This document shows, piece after piece, positions 1-5,839 of a stretch of DNA of 10,282 nt (its first letter is position 1; each line of letters opens with the position of its first letter). Source of the stretch: Acidobacteriota bacterium (lineage in GTDB: Bacteria; Acidobacteriota; Terriglobia; UBA7540). The stretch lies in contig JAKAWN010000238.1 in the NCBI GenBank assembly GCA_021827245.1, positions 1 to 10,282 of the forward strand. Reading direction: 5' to 3'. The notes beneath the pieces are model-generated. The model did no database searches, was not told the DNA's origin, and was given only the letters and a program-made list of their open reading frames with translations. The position numbers and the translations under genes were made by a program.

Positions 1-1289
1 CGATCGAGGAACTTCTCAAATCGCCGCGGCAATCCCTCCCGCCTGGCAACCTGTCCCCGCTCGTACTTGAACTCGACCACGCGCGCCCCTTCCAGCCCCA
101 TTGTGACCAGCGCGCCGATATCGAGGCCTTGCTCGGCCCGGTCCAGTTGCTCGGGTGTCGAGAAGATGGCCGGCGACCGCGGCATAAAGCGCGGGCAGCA
201 ATCCTCGAACGGCTCGCATGAGATCTCGTAGGTCCCAATGCGGCGCGCCAGCCGGAGGATTTCTTCCTTATCGTCTCCGGCCAGCGGGCGATAGACCGGC
301 AGATCAACTCCCCGCTCGACGGCGGCCAGATTATGGAGGGTTTGTGACGCCACTTGCGAAACGCTGTCGCCGGTCACCAGTCCCAGCGCGCGCTCTACCC
401 GGCAAACCTCGCGGCCGATGCGAGCCATCATGCGCCTGTAAAGAAGAACTCGCAGCTTTTCTGGAGCGCCCGCCACAATCTGCCGTTGCACCGAATCGAA
501 AGGGATCACGTAAAGGCGGGAGGTAAATTGATAAGGCGTCAGCACGCGCACCATGCGCTCGGCAACTGCGCTCGATGGCCCGCTTGCAGGCGAGGGGCTC
601 CCGTAAAAGTGCACAAAAGTAAGGTGCGCGCCGCGCCGCATCATCTTGTAGGCCGCCACACCCGAATCAAAACCGCCGGAAAGCAGCATCACCAGCCGTC
701 CTCCGGTTGCCGCCGGCAGTCCGCCGGGCCCCTCGGCGCGCTCAGCATAGAGCAGCACTCTGCCAGGAATCACTTCCACCTGGCAGGTCACTTCGGGCTC
801 GTCCAGATCCACGCGAACCCCGCTGCCTTTCGCCCGCAAGGCCGTCAGGATCTCGCGCCCGAGTTCGCGCTCGATTTCCATCGAGCCGGCGCCAAGACTG
901 CGGTCGGCGATTTTGGCGCGCACGGCAAAGCTGCGAGGATTGATTTCTTCCATCACGCGGCAGGCGCAGCGAGCAAGTTCCGGCATTCCACCCGCAATCT
1001 CCCACGCGATGCCGATATAGGCAAGGCCGAAGACCCTCTGCAACCGCTCCACCATCAGGGGCAGCAGGCTCTCGTTCGGGACGTCCACCAGCAGCCTGTC
1101 CGCCACAATCTCGAGCGGGTGGGCCGACAGGTCTTCCAGGCTGCGCTTGATAGCTGCAATCAGCCGGCTGAGGAAGAATCTCTTGTTTCCCCCCTTCAGC
1201 CAGATCTCATGGTAATGCAGGACCAGCACGCGTTTTGCCGCGCCGTGAGCGATGTCGGTCCCGTGCTCAAGAGAAACCTGCTCAGCCAA
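1..1289 (-). CDS. thiI: tRNA sulfurtransferase ThiI (3' end cut by window edge)
   Basis: Transfers sulfur to U8 of tRNA (4-thiouridine) in the cytoplasm; in many bacteria ThiI also feeds thiamine thiazole synthesis. About 429 residues are visible. The order is an N-terminal ferredoxin-like segment (VLVLHYHEIWLKGGN, residues 21-35), a THUMP region at about 65-170, then the PP-loop ATPase domain. The PP-loop reads LLSGGFDSGVAAYKMMRRG (SGGFDS at 204-209), where the family norm is SGGIDSPVA, so two positions differ. LVTGDSVSQVASQTL and LARRIGTYEIS are typical ThiI motifs. EDCCPRF puts Cys364-Cys365 where the E. coli Cys344 active-site region should align (from memory). No rhodanese domain appears before the edge, and length suggests the C-terminus is near. 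There is no ATG after the upstream in-frame stop. I chose TTG at 1289 because GGAGGGAG precedes it; GTG at 1319 is the alternative. The fold and family are certain, the start is not. Confidence 0.95.
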   Translation of the reverse strand, partial: MAEQVSLEHGTDIAHGAAKRVLVLHYHEIWLKGGNKRFFLSRLIAAIKRSLEDLSAHPLEIVADRLLVDVPNESLLPLMVERLQRVFGLAYIGIAWEIAGGMPELARCACRVMEEINPRSFAVRAKIADRSLGAGSMEIERELGREILTALRAKGSGVRVDLDEPEVTCQVEVIPGRVLLYAERAEGPGGLPAATGGRLVMLLSGGFDSGVAAYKMMRRGAHLTFVHFYGSPSPASGPSSAVAERMVRVLTPYQFTSRLYVIPFDSVQRQIVAGAPEKLRVLLYRRMMARIGREVCRVERALGLVTGDSVSQVASQTLHNLAAVERGVDLPVYRPLAGDDKEEILRLARRIGTYEISCEPFEDCCPRFMPRSPAIFSTPEQLDRAEQGLDIGALVTMGLEGARVVEFKYERGQVARREGLPRRFEKFLD

Positions 1290-1299
1290 ACTTCGAATG

Positions 1300-1307
1300 C
1301 TCCCTCC
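1300..1307 (-). promoter_or_regulatory. Ribosome-binding site of thiI
   Basis: GGAGGGAG on the minus strand lies 10 bases upstream of the TTG codon at 1289. The competing GTG at 1319 has no purine-rich motif before it. This supports the TTG start, although the spacing is slightly long. Confidence 0.5.
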
Positions 1308-1319
1308 GATGATCGGCAC

Positions 1320-1673
1320 ACGGAGCTTCAGGCCGTTTCAATCCATGATGATGGCCTGCAATCTGAACTGACAAAAGTCGCGGATCACCGAATGAATCTA
1401 GGATATCCGCAATCTCAGAATGCGGCAAGGAACCGCAAGCTCCCTGGACGCCTGCCGCGTCGTCCGGCCGTCGAGCCTTTCAATTCAGATAGCGGCTCCG
1501 GAAGGAATCCGGGCTCAGTACTGTCCCCTACTTCAGGGTTTGCGCTTGCCAGCCGCTGTAGTATGCTTCTTGGCGGTTAAGGCAGGCGCAGAGTTGCTCC
1601 GGGGCAGCACTTTGGCCATGCATCGGACCTGAAGGCAATGTGGTTTGGCCCCCGGGAAAGTGAGCTGACTGAG
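1320..1673. other. Divergent intergenic region between thiI and the membrane protein
   Basis: About 350 bases separate two divergent genes, and no frame on either strand has a convincing coding pattern. It must hold the promoters for both genes. I see one weak candidate toward the right (1540-1567). A weak TTGTCA lies on the minus strand at 1369-1374 toward thiI, without a good -10. A small perfect hairpin (CCGGA-AGGAA-TCCGG) lies near 1498-1512. I recognise no riboswitch. Confidence 0.6.
1540..1567 (+). promoter_or_regulatory. Weak sigma70-like promoter candidate
   Basis: TTGCGC (1540-1545) and TATGCT (1562-1567) are separated by 16 bases, each matching four of six consensus positions. It points toward the membrane protein starting at 1674. 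This is the best match I found by eye in the region, but matches this weak occur by chance. Confidence 0.2.
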
Positions 1674-2195
1674 ATGACACGAATTCACGGACTGGCCATC
1701 GCGGTTCTCAGCCTGTGGGTCGGATGGACCCTGTTTATGTGGTTCGCGGCCACCCGTAGTTTTCGAACTGTGGACGAAGTGCTGAAATCGCCTCCGCCGG
1801 AGCTCAGCCACGACGTCGAGGGCATGAAGGCCGAGCAGGCACGCGAGGTTCTGCGCTACCTCGCCTCAGAAATCAATCGTACTTATTTCCGCGCCTACGG
1901 ATGGGGACAGCTTGTGCTCGGAACAATTCTCCTCACCCTGCTGGCCTGGAGGACTCCCCGGGACACCTTGAACCCGGCGATTGCCGCCGTCATGCTCTTT
2001 ATCGTGATCATATTGACGCTGGGAGTGATGCCACAGATCATTTCGCTGGGACGCAACATCGACTTCCTGCCGCGCACGCCACCGCCGCCCGGCTACCAGC
2101 GATTCTGGAAACTGCACGCGATGTTTACGGGTCTCGACGGCGCAAAACTGCTGGGCGGGGTTGTTCTTCTGGTCCGGTTGATTGCGTTCCGCTGA
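1674..2195 (+). CDS. Four-helix membrane protein, DUF4149/TMEM205-like
   Basis: A 173-aa integral membrane protein of unknown function. Hydrophobic segments lie at about residues 4-24, 74-92, 102-122 and 152-171. A charged loop of roughly 45 residues separates helices 1 and 2, and a proline-rich PRTPPPPGY stretch precedes FWKLHAMFTGLDGAKLLGG before helix 4. The helix layout and the F-x-x-LH pattern before the last helix resemble DUF4149/TMEM205-type proteins; that is recollection of a family pattern, not a search result. The ATG at 1674 starts just before helix 1 (MTRIHGL) and has GTGAG nine bases upstream. An ATG at 1638 would add 12 residues and has only a closely spaced GAAGG. It stands alone on this strand, divergent from thiI. 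It is surely a real gene; the family name is moderate. Confidence 0.8.
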   Translation: MTRIHGLAIAVLSLWVGWTLFMWFAATRSFRTVDEVLKSPPPELSHDVEGMKAEQAREVLRYLASEINRTYFRAYGWGQLVLGTILLTLLAWRTPRDTLNPAIAAVMLFIVIILTLGVMPQIISLGRNIDFLPRTPPPPGYQRFWKLHAMFTGLDGAKLLGGVVLLVRLIAFR

Positions 2196-2350
2196 GGCCA
2201 ACCGGCCGCAAGGGAGCGCCAGGTGGTGAACAGATCCGCTTTGGGTTCTGAGCTGTGCAGGGTGTTGAGCTCTTGAGCGGGAAAGTGGGTAGCGGAATGG
2301 GAAGACCAGGATGTTGCCTCGCTGAATGTCTTTCAGGCGCTTTGTGCTGC

Positions 2351-2379
2351 TTGACACGATTTAAGGCCAATGGCAACAT
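2351..2379 (+). promoter_or_regulatory. Candidate sigma70 promoter for tRNA-Leu
   Basis: A perfect -35 hexamer TTGACA (2351-2356) is followed after 17 bases by CAACAT (2374-2379), which matches three of six -10 positions. It lies about 75 bases upstream of the tRNA, on the same strand, in the right place to drive it. The -10 is poor, so confidence is limited. Confidence 0.35.
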
Positions 2380-2452
2380 GAAACCTGCCGTCGGAATCAG
2401 TCTTTCCTCTGCTGGAGGGCGCTGATTTGTGGCGGCTCCCACGATAGCTTGC

Positions 2453-2539
2453 GCCGAAGTGGCGGAATTGGCAGACGCGCTACATTCAGGGTGTAGTGCC
2501 CGTCAGGGCGTGGAGGTTCGAGTCCTCTCTTCGGCACCA
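2453..2539 (+). tRNA. tRNA-Leu (anticodon CAG), CCA encoded
   Basis: Complete class II tRNA of 87 bases including the encoded CCA, reading CUG leucine codons. The acceptor stem GCCGAAG/CTTCGGC (2453-2459 with 2529-2535) is perfect. The anticodon stem is CTACA/TGTAG (2480-2484 with 2492-2496), with loop TTCAGGG and anticodon CAG at 2487-2489. The long variable arm has a GCCC/GGGC stem, as expected for leucine. The T arm is GGAGG-TTCGAGT-CCTCT with one G-U pair. The discriminator is A at 2536, the base leucyl-tRNA synthetase expects, followed by CCA at 2537-2539. Because CCA is encoded, the Cca enzyme further right would serve this tRNA only in end repair. Confidence 0.97.
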
Positions 2540-2636
2540 TGTCTTTTGGTCTCTCGCATCGCTGCAGCAATGTGTGCAGAAAGAATTGACGAAAGTGCCC
2601 CAGGGCAAACAATGCTCACAGCACGCAAGACGATGG

Positions 2637-2656
2637 CCGCTCGGGAAACCGAGCGG
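2637..2656 (+). other. GNRA-capped hairpin between tRNA-Leu and the secreted-protein gene
   Basis: CCGCTCGG and CCGAGCGG form a perfect 8-bp stem closed by a GAAA tetraloop, a very stable RNA hairpin. The stem can extend by two G-C pairs past a single bulged G. It sits about 100 bases after the tRNA and 45 bases before the next start codon. No U-tract follows, so a standard intrinsic terminator is doubtful. It could be a 3' stabiliser or processing boundary of the tRNA transcript, or a leader structure of the downstream gene. Confidence 0.55.
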
Positions 2657-2701
2657 GCCGCCAATCCGAAGCTGCGGAGAAAAAGACGGAGGCGTTAAGC
2701 A

Positions 2702-3466
2702 ATGGAACCAAATGACAAAATCGGGAAGAGAACCGAGCGCCGTAGGCGTTGGTCACAAGTTGTGCTGGCAGCTTCTCTCAGTGTGGGCCTGATTGCGCTA
2801 GCCCTCGGCTACTCAAACACCGCGCTTGCCGCCCTGCAGAAGTTAAACATCCATTGCAACTTCAGCCCGAAGGAACTAACCGAGTGGGAATTTCCGCATG
2901 CCCAAGACTGGGTCAGTAGGAGGGAAAACGGCCACTATTATCTGCACATGCTGCGTCCGGGAGAGCCTGGCGTTCCCCGCCGCCCGCTGCAATTTGCGCG
3001 GCTGAAGAATGTAAATGTCGGCAGTTTTGATCTCAGCGTCAAGACTCGCCGCGAAGGCCGCTCAATGATCATCGTCTTCAACTACGTCGACACGCTGCAC
3101 TTCTATTACGCGCACGTCTCTCGAGACCGCGGAACTTTTCAGCCGGTCCATAACGGCATCTTCATCGTTGATGGCGGGCCGCGCAGGCGGATCGCCGGCC
3201 TCCATGCTCAACCGGCTCTTCCCGATACTCATTGGCACACCATTCGCGTGGTGCGGAATGCCCGCACCGGTTTGATCCAGGTCTACTCCGACGTTCAGAA
3301 GCAGCCCTTGTTCTCCGTGGTTGACCACCATTTTACCTGCGGCAAGGTTGGCCTGGGATCGTTTGACGAGGCCGGAGACTTTGCCGATTTCCAGCTTCGA
3401 TCGAGCGATGCAGGCTGCACACCACAGGTGCCGACTTCCGCACAGGCGTTACTGAAAAGGCCGTGA
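2702..3466 (+). CDS. Secreted protein with predicted concanavalin-like jelly-roll domain
   Basis: A 254-aa protein predicted to be exported. A basic N-region (ERRRRW) is followed by a hydrophobic core at about 18-40 and an ALA-A cleavage site near residue 44. The mature part (about 48-235) is rich in beta strands, with the pattern of LamG/DUF1080-like concanavalin A-type sandwiches: FDLSVKTRREG, MIIVFNYVDTLHFYYAHVS, HWHTIRVVRNARTGLIQVY and GKVGLGSFDEAGDFADFQL. Such domains bind or process glycans or mediate adhesion. I see no catalytic signature that names a substrate, so it should not be called a hydrolase. Four cysteines in the mature part could pair in the periplasm. GGAGG lies nine bases before the ATG, supporting this start. 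It is monocistronic, convergent with the lipoprotein gene. The gene is sure, the fold is likely, and the role is unknown. Confidence 0.82.
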   Translation: MEPNDKIGKRTERRRRWSQVVLAASLSVGLIALALGYSNTALAALQKLNIHCNFSPKELTEWEFPHAQDWVSRRENGHYYLHMLRPGEPGVPRRPLQFARLKNVNVGSFDLSVKTRREGRSMIIVFNYVDTLHFYYAHVSRDRGTFQPVHNGIFIVDGGPRRRIAGLHAQPALPDTHWHTIRVVRNARTGLIQVYSDVQKQPLFSVVDHHFTCGKVGLGSFDEAGDFADFQLRSSDAGCTPQVPTSAQALLKRP

Positions 3467-3600
3467 TTTCAGTCTCAAGCGAAATTGCAGATCAAGCCGT
3501 TGAGGATGGCGATGGCTCCGAGCGTTATGCCCGGCATGCCCCGTGGAAGGGATTCGCTCCAGACGGAGCAAGGGACTTGCGGACCCATATGAGGCAAATC

Positions 3601-3640
3601 GGCGTGAGGTACATCGTGCGCCCTCACGCCGCATTTACTT
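3601..3640 (+). terminator. Hairpin terminator candidate after the secreted-protein gene
   Basis: GGCGTGAGG (3601-3609) and CCTCACGCC (3622-3630) form a perfect 9-bp GC-rich stem with a 12-base loop, followed on the plus strand by a T-rich GCATTTACTTT. It lies about 134 bases after the stop at 3466, in the gap between two convergent genes. The T-tract is interrupted, so termination strength is uncertain. Confidence 0.45.
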
Positions 3641-3684
3641 TCCCAGTGTCGAGTCTCCAGGCTTTCGAACAACCGCCATCCCAG

Positions 3685-3718
3685 CATGGCTCATTGGCCA
3701 GATTGACAGTGAGCCATG
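3685..3718 (-). terminator. Hairpin downstream of the DUF4382 lipoprotein gene
   Basis: CATGGCTCATTG and CAGTGAGCCATG pair over 12 positions with one G-T wobble and a 10-base loop. On the minus strand it starts about 30 bases after the lipoprotein stop codon, the expected place for a 3' end. No U-run follows on that strand, so it may stabilise or help terminate the transcript rather than be a classical intrinsic terminator. Confidence 0.35.
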
Positions 3719-3749
3719 GCAAGCCTGGCAAGGGTTACGGCGTTCCTGG

Positions 3750-5291
3750 TCACTGGCAGCCCGTGAAGCTGAAAGCGAGTGAAGGCTCGACAACCGTTAC
3801 TCCCGTTCCGCTTGCCGGGGCGGCCGTGTCGCCGGACTTCACCGTGAACGAATTGCTAGTCGTCGACGTTGGAGAGCAAGTCAGCAAGCTGTCCGATCCA
3901 TCGGCGACCGCGTTCACCGTGTAGGCTGCCTGGGCCTCATTGTTTGGAGGCGTGAAGGTAAATGACGAGCTGCTGCTGTAGGTCCCCATCGCAGGGGAAC
4001 TAGCCGGAACTGGCAGGCTATAAGACGTGCAATCGGTTCCGGAGGGACAGCTAGTACCGGAAGCTGTGGTGAATTCAGTTGGCTCCGACATGGCCCCAAA
4101 CACAGGGATCGTCAGGTTGATGTTCGAGCTGTTGTTCGTCACTTGCTGCAGCGCGGAAATCTGGACAGTGCCTGACACCGCCCCGCCGCTTCCTGCTGTC
4201 GCAATCGTGCCGGTGATCGTGGCTGGGTTGGTTGTAATCAGGCCCGAGGTACCAGCGACAGTCTCGGCGTAAATTGGGATGCTGCCAACCTGGCTACCAA
4301 TCGGCACCTTAAAGAGAACCGTGGGGTTGTACGTGGTGGTAGTGGTCGTCGCACCGGATTCGGTTGTCTGGCCGGTCACGACAATGTCAAAATTACCGGT
4401 GGCTGGCAACGGGCAGAAGGAAAAAGTTCCATCGGAGGCTGTCGTTGCTGTCCCGTCCGGTACAACGCGGTCAATCGAGGCGTCGTTCGGGTCTGGTTGT
4501 TCCAGCAGAACAATGGCATCGGCCACCGGACTGCCGGGACTAGGAGCGGTGTCAGCCTCCACCACCTTGCCGCTGATCACGCTGTTATTGATGCTCACTT
4601 CGCCGGCGTGCAGCACGGGTTTCAGGAGATACTGGCCGCTGTTGCCTGCCTTCACAATGGAAGCACAACTGTTGATGTCAATGTTAAAGTCGGTATTTTG
4701 CCCCTTGATGACGGTCAACCCGCCGTTCGCAATCTGTGAAGCGGGAATCTTGATGCCCGTCTGGGCTTCGCTGGGCAACTGCAATTCGATCGGCGTCCCA
4801 GGCGTCCCATCAGGGTTCTTCGGAACTACACAATTAAACCCTCCCGTTGTGCAGGCATTGTTCGAAACGGTCCCTGACGCGTTATTCGCCAGCAGGATCA
4901 GCCGGATCTGCTGATACTTTCCGGGCGGGAGCTGTTGTTTCGCAAGCATGTACAACGTGCCGCAGAAGTTTGGATTGTCTGGCGAAGGGTAGAGCATCAT
5001 CAGGTTGACCTGCTGGGGGGGGCTCAGTTTAACCAGCGTCTGCCAGCCGCTGTCATTCGGCCCAGCATTGGCATTCAGATTCGCATCGACTTCTGTAATT
5101 GTCACGTAGACGCCGGCAAAGTTGTCCGAACACGTCGGCGTAGGAGGGTCACTGAGAAAAGTACTGACCGTTCCAGTATTTGCATTGCTCGAAGTCGTGC
5201 TGCCGCCGCAACCGGTCATCGCGATAACAGCCGCTGACAAAACCAACGAAAGTGCCAATATTGTATAGCTGTGAATTCCACTCTTTTTCAT
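3750..5291 (-). CDS. DUF4382 lipoprotein with carboxypeptidase-regulatory-like and Thr/Ser-rich C-terminal parts
   Basis: A 513-aa predicted lipoprotein of unknown function, typical of Acidobacteriota. The signal peptide carries a lipobox AMTGC with Cys28 as the lipidation site, and the following Gly-Gly gives no inner-membrane retention signal by the Asp+2 rule. Residues about 38-235 match the DUF4382 pattern: VSTFLSDPP, FAGVYVTITEVDAN, QQVNLMMLY, LPPGKYQQIRLIL and YLLKPVLHAGE. Residues 236-310 look like a CnaB/carboxypeptidase-regulatory-like beta sandwich (SGKVVEAD, then ATTASDGTFSFCPLPATGNF). The rest is Thr/Ser/Ala-rich and beta-prone, including TTTTTT at 315-320 and SSSSSF at 439-444. 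Eight or more cysteines suggest disulfides outside the cytoplasm. GGGAGA lies seven bases upstream of the ATG. It stands alone on its strand. An adhesive or surface-scaffold role is plausible but not shown. Confidence 0.88.
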   Translation of the reverse strand: MKKSGIHSYTILALSLVLSAAVIAMTGCGGSTTSSNANTGTVSTFLSDPPTPTCSDNFAGVYVTITEVDANLNANAGPNDSGWQTLVKLSPPQQVNLMMLYPSPDNPNFCGTLYMLAKQQLPPGKYQQIRLILLANNASGTVSNNACTTGGFNCVVPKNPDGTPGTPIELQLPSEAQTGIKIPASQIANGGLTVIKGQNTDFNIDINSCASIVKAGNSGQYLLKPVLHAGEVSINNSVISGKVVEADTAPSPGSPVADAIVLLEQPDPNDASIDRVVPDGTATTASDGTFSFCPLPATGNFDIVVTGQTTESGATTTTTTYNPTVLFKVPIGSQVGSIPIYAETVAGTSGLITTNPATITGTIATAGSGGAVSGTVQISALQQVTNNSSNINLTIPVFGAMSEPTEFTTASGTSCPSGTDCTSYSLPVPASSPAMGTYSSSSSFTFTPPNNEAQAAYTVNAVADGSDSLLTCSPTSTTSNSFTVKSGDTAAPASGTGVTVVEPSLAFSFTGCQ

Positions 5292-5592
5292 CGTTGTTTC
5301 TCCCGTTTGAGCAAGGTGATCTTTCTGCTTTATTGCGTCAGGCTATGGATGTTCCCTCGCGAACTCTCCGGTGTCTGCTCCATCACGGTTGAACTCGCTA
5401 TCACCGGAACCAAAACAAGGGACCCCGACGGATTGTGGATGGTTCAGCCTTAGCAGAAGGTTGCTCTGCAGCCGTTCGCCAAAGCCAGTTATTTATTGTT
5501 CTCCTGATACCCGGACGGCAGGTCGGATATCACCCTCCCCCCTCTATTCTCGTACCATCTTTGCGCGAAACGGCGCAATAGAAGGTTGATAA

Positions 5593-5608
5593 GTAACCAA
5601 GTGGTAAC
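5593..5608. repeat. GTAAC repeat pair, operator-like
   Basis: GTAACCAAGTGGTAAC contains GTAAC twice in direct orientation with an 11-base period, about one helical turn. It can also be read as an imperfect inverted repeat, GTAACCA against TGGTAAC with one mismatch. Both arrangements are typical of protein-binding sites. It lies about 300 bases upstream of the lipoprotein start. No regulator is identified, and short repeats like this can arise by chance. Confidence 0.25.
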
Positions 5609-5749
5609 ATTGCCCACCTTTAGTCCTTCCTGCGATGTTCCCGGGAGTGGCCCACAGCACCTCGCCGCCCAGAGGCCAAACCTCCTCAACAGCTCCGGCC
5701 ACAAGCTTAAGCCTTCTGCCGCTCGCTGCCTACGGGCACACAAAACCCC

Positions 5750-5815
5750 AACATCGCACAGCACTTTTAAATGCTCCCTCAGGCTCAACCACTCTGCCAC
5801 TCCGGACTCCGCCGT
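5750..5815 (-). other. tRNA-like segment, probably degenerate
   Basis: On the minus strand GTGGCAGAGTGG (5789-5800) followed by TTGAG is a good match to the D-arm region of serine and leucine tRNAs. About 15 bases later comes GCATTTAAAAGTGC (5761-5774), which looks like a Leu(UAA)-type anticodon hairpin. However, the D stem does not pair and the anticodon loop would be six bases with a closing wobble. No paired acceptor stem or TTCGA loop is present at the right distance. I therefore do not call a tRNA; it may be a decayed fragment, a tRNA-derived repeat or chance. Confidence 0.25.
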
Positions 5816-5839
5816 GTTGCCTCGCTCAGGCGTTATCTT

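Larger units (their letters stand above)
5292..5839. other. Gene-poor stretch upstream of the lipoprotein gene
   Basis: About 550 bases lie between the lipoprotein start and the stop of the coiled-coil gene. A GTG-initiated minus-strand frame at 5489-5800 (103 aa, VAEWLSLREH at its start, Arg/Leu/Trp-rich, no ribosome-binding site) is open, but I do not recognise it and think it is non-coding. The stretch must hold the lipoprotein promoter, which I could not place. It also holds the GTAAC repeat at 5593-5608 and the tRNA-like segment near 5750-5815. Confidence 0.5.

Noticed and set aside
354..1580. Plus-strand 408-codon frame
   Set aside because: It lies antisense to thiI, whose motifs (PP-loop, VASQTL, GTYEIS, EDCCP) are unmistakable. 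The plus-strand product is His/Gln/Arg-rich and random-looking.
1320..1673. TPP riboswitch upstream of thiI
   Set aside because: I could not find the conserved CTGAGA/thi-box pattern in the correct strand and spacing.
2397..2612. Minus-strand 71-codon frame (MVPKRGLEPPRPDG...) over the tRNA
   Set aside because: It is the antisense reading of the same tRNA-Leu, another well-known spurious annotation.
2429..2698. Plus-strand 89-codon frame (AEVAELADALHSG...) over the tRNA
   Set aside because: It is the translation of the tRNA-Leu itself, a familiar false ORF in databases.
4279..4914. Plus-strand 211-codon frame
   Set aside because: It is antisense to the DUF4382 lipoprotein. Its valine/serine-rich product is a by-product of the Thr/Ser-rich coding strand.
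5489..5800. Minus-strand 103-codon frame from GTG
   Set aside because: It has no ribosome-binding site, is very rich in Arg/Leu/Trp/Cys, and includes the tRNA-like segment. A non-coding or repeat origin seems more likely, though it is not excluded.
5750..5815. A functional tRNA-Ser or tRNA-Leu(UAA) on the minus strand
   Set aside because: The D stem does not pair, the anticodon loop would be six bases, and no acceptor stem or T-loop is present.
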